Source: Terrimonas_A sp036262095 (GTDB taxonomy: Bacteria; Bacteroidota; Bacteroidia; Chitinophagales; Chitinophagaceae). From it: a DNA stretch of 64,000 bases. The notes under the pieces are model-generated. The model was not told the origin of the DNA. It did no database searches and saw only the letters and a list, made by a program, of their open reading frames with translations. This document shows positions 61,679 through 64,000 of this stretch, piece by piece. Position 1 is the first letter of the stretch; every line of letters begins with the position of its first letter. The translations under genes were made by a program, and so were the position numbers. The DNA lies in contig DATAJQ010000054.1 of assembly GCA_036262095.1 (NCBI GenBank), forward strand, positions 1 through 64,000, given 5' to 3'.

Positions 61679-61809
61679 GTTTTCCCACCAAGACGAAGAC
61701 CACAAAGAATATTCTATCCTTACTTTATTAATCCATCTGCAAATCATGGTAACGATGAGAACGCTTAGAAAATAATTCTTTGTGGTCTTTGTCGTCTTGG
61801 TGGAAAAAC
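61679..61809. repeat. MITE-like 131-bp inverted repeat element
   Basis: The arms contain CCACCAAGACGAAGACCACA and, inverted, TGTGGTCTTTGTCGTCTTGG; about 30 bp match on each side apart from a few inserted bases, with GTTTT at one edge and AAAAC at the other. Sequences like CACCAAGACACAAAGACC are spread in many Bacteroidota and other genomes. It lies directly after the SET stop codon and before the amidohydrolase gene. It may be a non-autonomous mobile repeat or serve as a terminator. Confidence 0.75.
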
Positions 61810-61895
61810 AATTATCAGAAACAGATAATTATTAAATAGTTATCTTGCTACCCACTACCCTTATCCAGCACCTGTTTTCTTTTAAAATAAACAAG

Positions 61896-63533
61896 ATGAA
61901 AAAACAATTCCTGGCGATTGCCTTTGCTTTATCCCTGTTTTCCTGCACTGCCAAACAGAAAGCTGACCTGCTTGTTTTCAACGCCACTATTTATACGGTG
62001 GATTCCTCTTTTTCCACTGCTGAAGCAATGGTGATAAAGGACGGGATCGTGCTGGCAACAGGCAGCAAGAAAGACCTGGAGAAAAAATACAAAGCCAGCG
62101 AAACAACAGATGCACAGGGCAAGTTCATCTACCCTGGCTTCATTGATGCACACGCCCATTTCACAGGCTATGGAACCGGTCTGCTGACCGTTGACCTGAC
62201 CGGTACCGAAAACTGGGAAGACATACTCCACCGCGTAAGCGATTTTGCCAAAGATTTGCCGAAAGATCAATGGATCATCGGGCGCGGATGGGATCAGAAT
62301 GATTGGGATGTAAAAGAATTTCCGAGCAATGAAAAGCTGAATGAACTTTTCCCCGGCCAGCCGGTACTGCTGACAAGAATTGACGGCCACGCTGCGATCG
62401 CCAACCAGAAAGCGCTCGATGCTGCCGGCATCAAACCTGGCGATAAGCTGACCGGTGGAGAAATAGAGACAAATAAAGGAAACCTGACAGGCATACTGGT
62501 TGACAATGCCGTGGATATTGTGTCGGCCAAGGTCCCTGCTCCCAGCAGCCAGCAATTCAAATCCGCTTTGCAGCAGGCAGAGCATAATTGTTTTGCTGTC
62601 GGCCTTACCACGATCGATGATTGCGGTTTGAATTATAATACGGTTGAGCAGATCAAAGCATTGCAGGACAATGGCGATCTTAAAATGCGCCTCTATGTAA
62701 TGCTGAGCGATGAAAAAAACAACTACGATTATCTTGAAAAGAAAGGGATCATCCGCACAGGCCGTCTGCATGTAAGAGGCTTTAAAGTGTATGGCGATGG
62801 TGCGCTGGGATCAAGAGGAGCCTGCCTGTTGCAGCCTTACAGCGATAAACCCGGGCATTATGGTTTTCTGTTAAGCAACCCCGCACATTTCGATTCAGTG
62901 GCCAACTGGATCGCCCAGCGCGATTTCCAGATGTGCACACACGCGATCGGCGATAGCGGCAACCGCACTATCCTGAACATTTACAATAAATACCTTCATG
63001 GTAAAAATGACCGGCGCTGGCGTATTGAACATGCGCAGGTTGTGAACCCGGCTGATTTCGATCTCTTCGGTGCTGCATCCATCGTTCCTTCTGTGCAGCC
63101 CACTCATGCCACTTCAGATATGTACTGGGCTGAAAAAAGATTAGGACCGGAAAGAGTGAAAGGCGCTTATGCATATAAACAATTACTGCAGCAAAATGGC
63201 TGGCTCCCGCTCGGCACTGATTTCCCGGTGGAAGATATTTCTCCTTTTAAAACGTTTTATGCGGCTGTAGTGCGTAAGGATGCCAAAGGCTGGCCTGAGA
63301 AAGGGTTCCAGACAGAAAACGCACTCAATCGGCAGGAAGCCCTTCGCGGTATGACCATCTGGGCAGCCCGGTCCAATTTTGAAGAAAATGAAAAGGGCAG
63401 CCTGGAAGCTGGCAAGCTGGCCGATTTTATTATACTTGATAGAGATATAATGAAGGCCGGCGAGCAGGAACTGCTTCAGATCCAGGTGCTCAAAACCTAT
63501 CTGGGTGGGGAAAAGGTGTACGAAAAGAGATGA
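61896..63533 (+). CDS. YtcJ-like amidohydrolase lipoprotein (Amidohydro_3)
   Basis: 545 aa from the ATG at 61896 (the frame is open from 61845 without signal). Lipobox LFSCTAK. Domain signs in order: LVFNATIYTVDSSFSTAEAM, YPGFIDAHAHFTGYG (HxH), DQWIIGRGWDQNDW, LLTRIDGHAAIANQKALDAA, VGLTTIDDCGLN, GFKVYGDGALGSRGACLLQP, CTHAIGDSGN, RWRIEHAQV and LPLGTDFPVEDISPFKTFYA. YtcJ/LAF3-type amidohydrolases cleave N-substituted amides or carbamates. It acts at the periplasmic or outer face. No linked partner. Confidence 0.92.
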   Translation: MKKQFLAIAFALSLFSCTAKQKADLLVFNATIYTVDSSFSTAEAMVIKDGIVLATGSKKDLEKKYKASETTDAQGKFIYPGFIDAHAHFTGYGTGLLTVDLTGTENWEDILHRVSDFAKDLPKDQWIIGRGWDQNDWDVKEFPSNEKLNELFPGQPVLLTRIDGHAAIANQKALDAAGIKPGDKLTGGEIETNKGNLTGILVDNAVDIVSAKVPAPSSQQFKSALQQAEHNCFAVGLTTIDDCGLNYNTVEQIKALQDNGDLKMRLYVMLSDEKNNYDYLEKKGIIRTGRLHVRGFKVYGDGALGSRGACLLQPYSDKPGHYGFLLSNPAHFDSVANWIAQRDFQMCTHAIGDSGNRTILNIYNKYLHGKNDRRWRIEHAQVVNPADFDLFGAASIVPSVQPTHATSDMYWAEKRLGPERVKGAYAYKQLLQQNGWLPLGTDFPVEDISPFKTFYAAVVRKDAKGWPEKGFQTENALNRQEALRGMTIWAARSNFEENEKGSLEAGKLADFIILDRDIMKAGEQELLQIQVLKTYLGGEKVYEKR

Positions 63534-63579
63534 CCACAGCCCCCTACCCCCTCTCAGCTAATTTTTGTATGTTTGCAGG

Positions 63580-64000
63580 ATGATTTGGAATGAAAACAGA
63601 TCAGTCCGTATAGCCATTCTCGACCTGTATGAAGGACAAGCCAACCAGGGGATGCGTTGTATCCGCCAGATCATTAAAGACTGGGCGGAACAAAACGATC
63701 TCATTGTCCAATCCACCGAGTTTGATGTGCGCCTGAAAAACGAAGTTCCCGATACTTCTTACGATATCTATATTTCAAGTGGTGGCCCCGGAGATCCGCT
63801 CTCCAGCCGGTTTGACGACTGGGATATTGCCTGGTGCAAATGGGTAAAAGAGATCATGCGCTGGAACAGCAATCCTGACAACTCTCAAAAAAAACATATC
63901 TTCTTCATTTGCCATTCTTTTCAATTGGCCTGTCGTTATTTTAATGCAGGACTGGTTTGCAAAAGAAGGTCCACAGCTTTTGGTGTTTTCCCTGTTCATA
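63580..64000 (+). CDS. Class I glutamine amidotransferase (3' end outside window)
   Basis: The first 140 residues are present, from the ATG at 63580. They show SVRIAILDLYEGQANQGMRC, a Gly-Gly-Pro-Gly oxyanion strand (YISSGGPGDPLS) and the nucleophile motif FFICHSFQLACRYF, with Cys in the usual place although the flanking glycines of the GxCxGxQ motif are replaced (ICHSFQ), as in some Bacteroidota homologues. The C-terminal His-Glu pair would be beyond the window. A partner synthase domain cannot be seen; the protein may be a stand-alone amidotransferase of unknown acceptor. Confidence 0.85.
   Translation, partial: MIWNENRSVRIAILDLYEGQANQGMRCIRQIIKDWAEQNDLIVQSTEFDVRLKNEVPDTSYDIYISSGGPGDPLSSRFDDWDIAWCKWVKEIMRWNSNPDNSQKKHIFFICHSFQLACRYFNAGLVCKRRSTAFGVFPVH

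Noticed and set aside
61929..62771. 280-codon minus-strand frame within the YtcJ-like amidohydrolase gene
   Set aside because: Antisense to conserved catalytic motifs, cysteine-rich and unlike any protein; a shadow frame.
1..64000. Prophage, integrative element or CRISPR array
   Set aside because: No integrase, transposase, phage structural gene, tRNA attachment site or regular spacer repeat was found.

Overview
The window reads as a stretch of chromosome from a Bacteroidota bacterium, most likely a Chitinophagaceae-type soil or plant-associated organism. The evidence is a SusC/SusD pair, a Reg_prop/Y_Y_Y hybrid-type two-component sensor, several CarboxypepD_reg-like TonB receptors, an STN-domain SusC, a FecI-type ECF sigma factor, stand-alone LytTR regulators, DUF4136/DUF4199/DUF6520-like proteins, a C-terminal type IX secretion sorting domain, and one arsR promoter fitting the Bacteroidota TTTG-N19-TAnnTTTG pattern. 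No rRNA, tRNA, CRISPR array, transposase or phage gene was recognised. About 55 protein genes are supported, two of them cut by the window ends and one broken by a frameshift.

Layout. 0-9 kb: a glycan-uptake locus with a SusD fragment, SusC, a divergent sensor kinase with a separate response regulator, and a cellobiose 2-epimerase. 9-11.3 kb: an arsR-arsM-phosphoesterase operon with a duplicated ArsR-type operator. 11.3-15 kb: an orphan histidine kinase and an outer-membrane barrel receptor. 15-17.7 kb: a LacI regulator, two small genes between repeated hairpins, and a secreted trypsin-like protease. 17.7-21.4 kb: xseAB, a short-chain dehydrogenase-like protein and a secreted amidohydrolase. 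21.5-22.2 kb: a GNAT toxin-type gene with a frameshift, behind a small putative antitoxin. 22.5-28.4 kb: envelope proteins, a nucleosidase, an SRPBCC protein, and an operon with an AstE/M14-like secreted hydrolase and a flavin amine oxidase. 28.6-34.4 kb: a run of envelope genes ending in an Omp85-type barrel fused to a kinase-like domain. 34.4-35.8 kb: MarR, a repeat-rich intergenic region and an H1-like/SWIB protein. 35.8-39.2 kb: a GH2-GH53 fusion for galactan breakdown. 39.3-44.3 kb: small envelope genes, a membrane-tethered LuxR regulator, a NarX-like kinase, a HAD phosphatase and LytTR paralogue 1. 44.6-48.6 kb: a FecR-like/FtsX fusion permease and a satD-DUF3307 operon with a strong palindrome. 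49-53 kb: an orphan ECF sigma and a large T9SS surface protein with a structured leader. 53-64 kb: AraC, an HDAC-like deacetylase, MscS, an STN-SusC without SusD, a MauE/DUF6520-like pair, LytTR paralogue 2, a SET protein, a MITE-like inverted repeat, a YtcJ-like amidohydrolase and a partial glutamine amidotransferase.

The most unusual signals are: (1) two short hairpins, 16 kb apart, with the same tetraloop and different stems, each beside a LytTR paralogue, one of them preceding the MauE/DUF6520-like pair; (2) a kinase-fold-like domain fused to an Omp85 barrel; (3) a repeat array with four copies of a TTCATAGGGGAAA-type motif upstream of the H1/SWIB protein; (4) a GNAT toxin-antitoxin locus with an unusual antitoxin and a one-base frameshift; (5) a secreted AstE-like protein; and (6) a branched leader upstream of the T9SS surface protein. 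All functions are inferred from motifs read by eye; no database search was possible.
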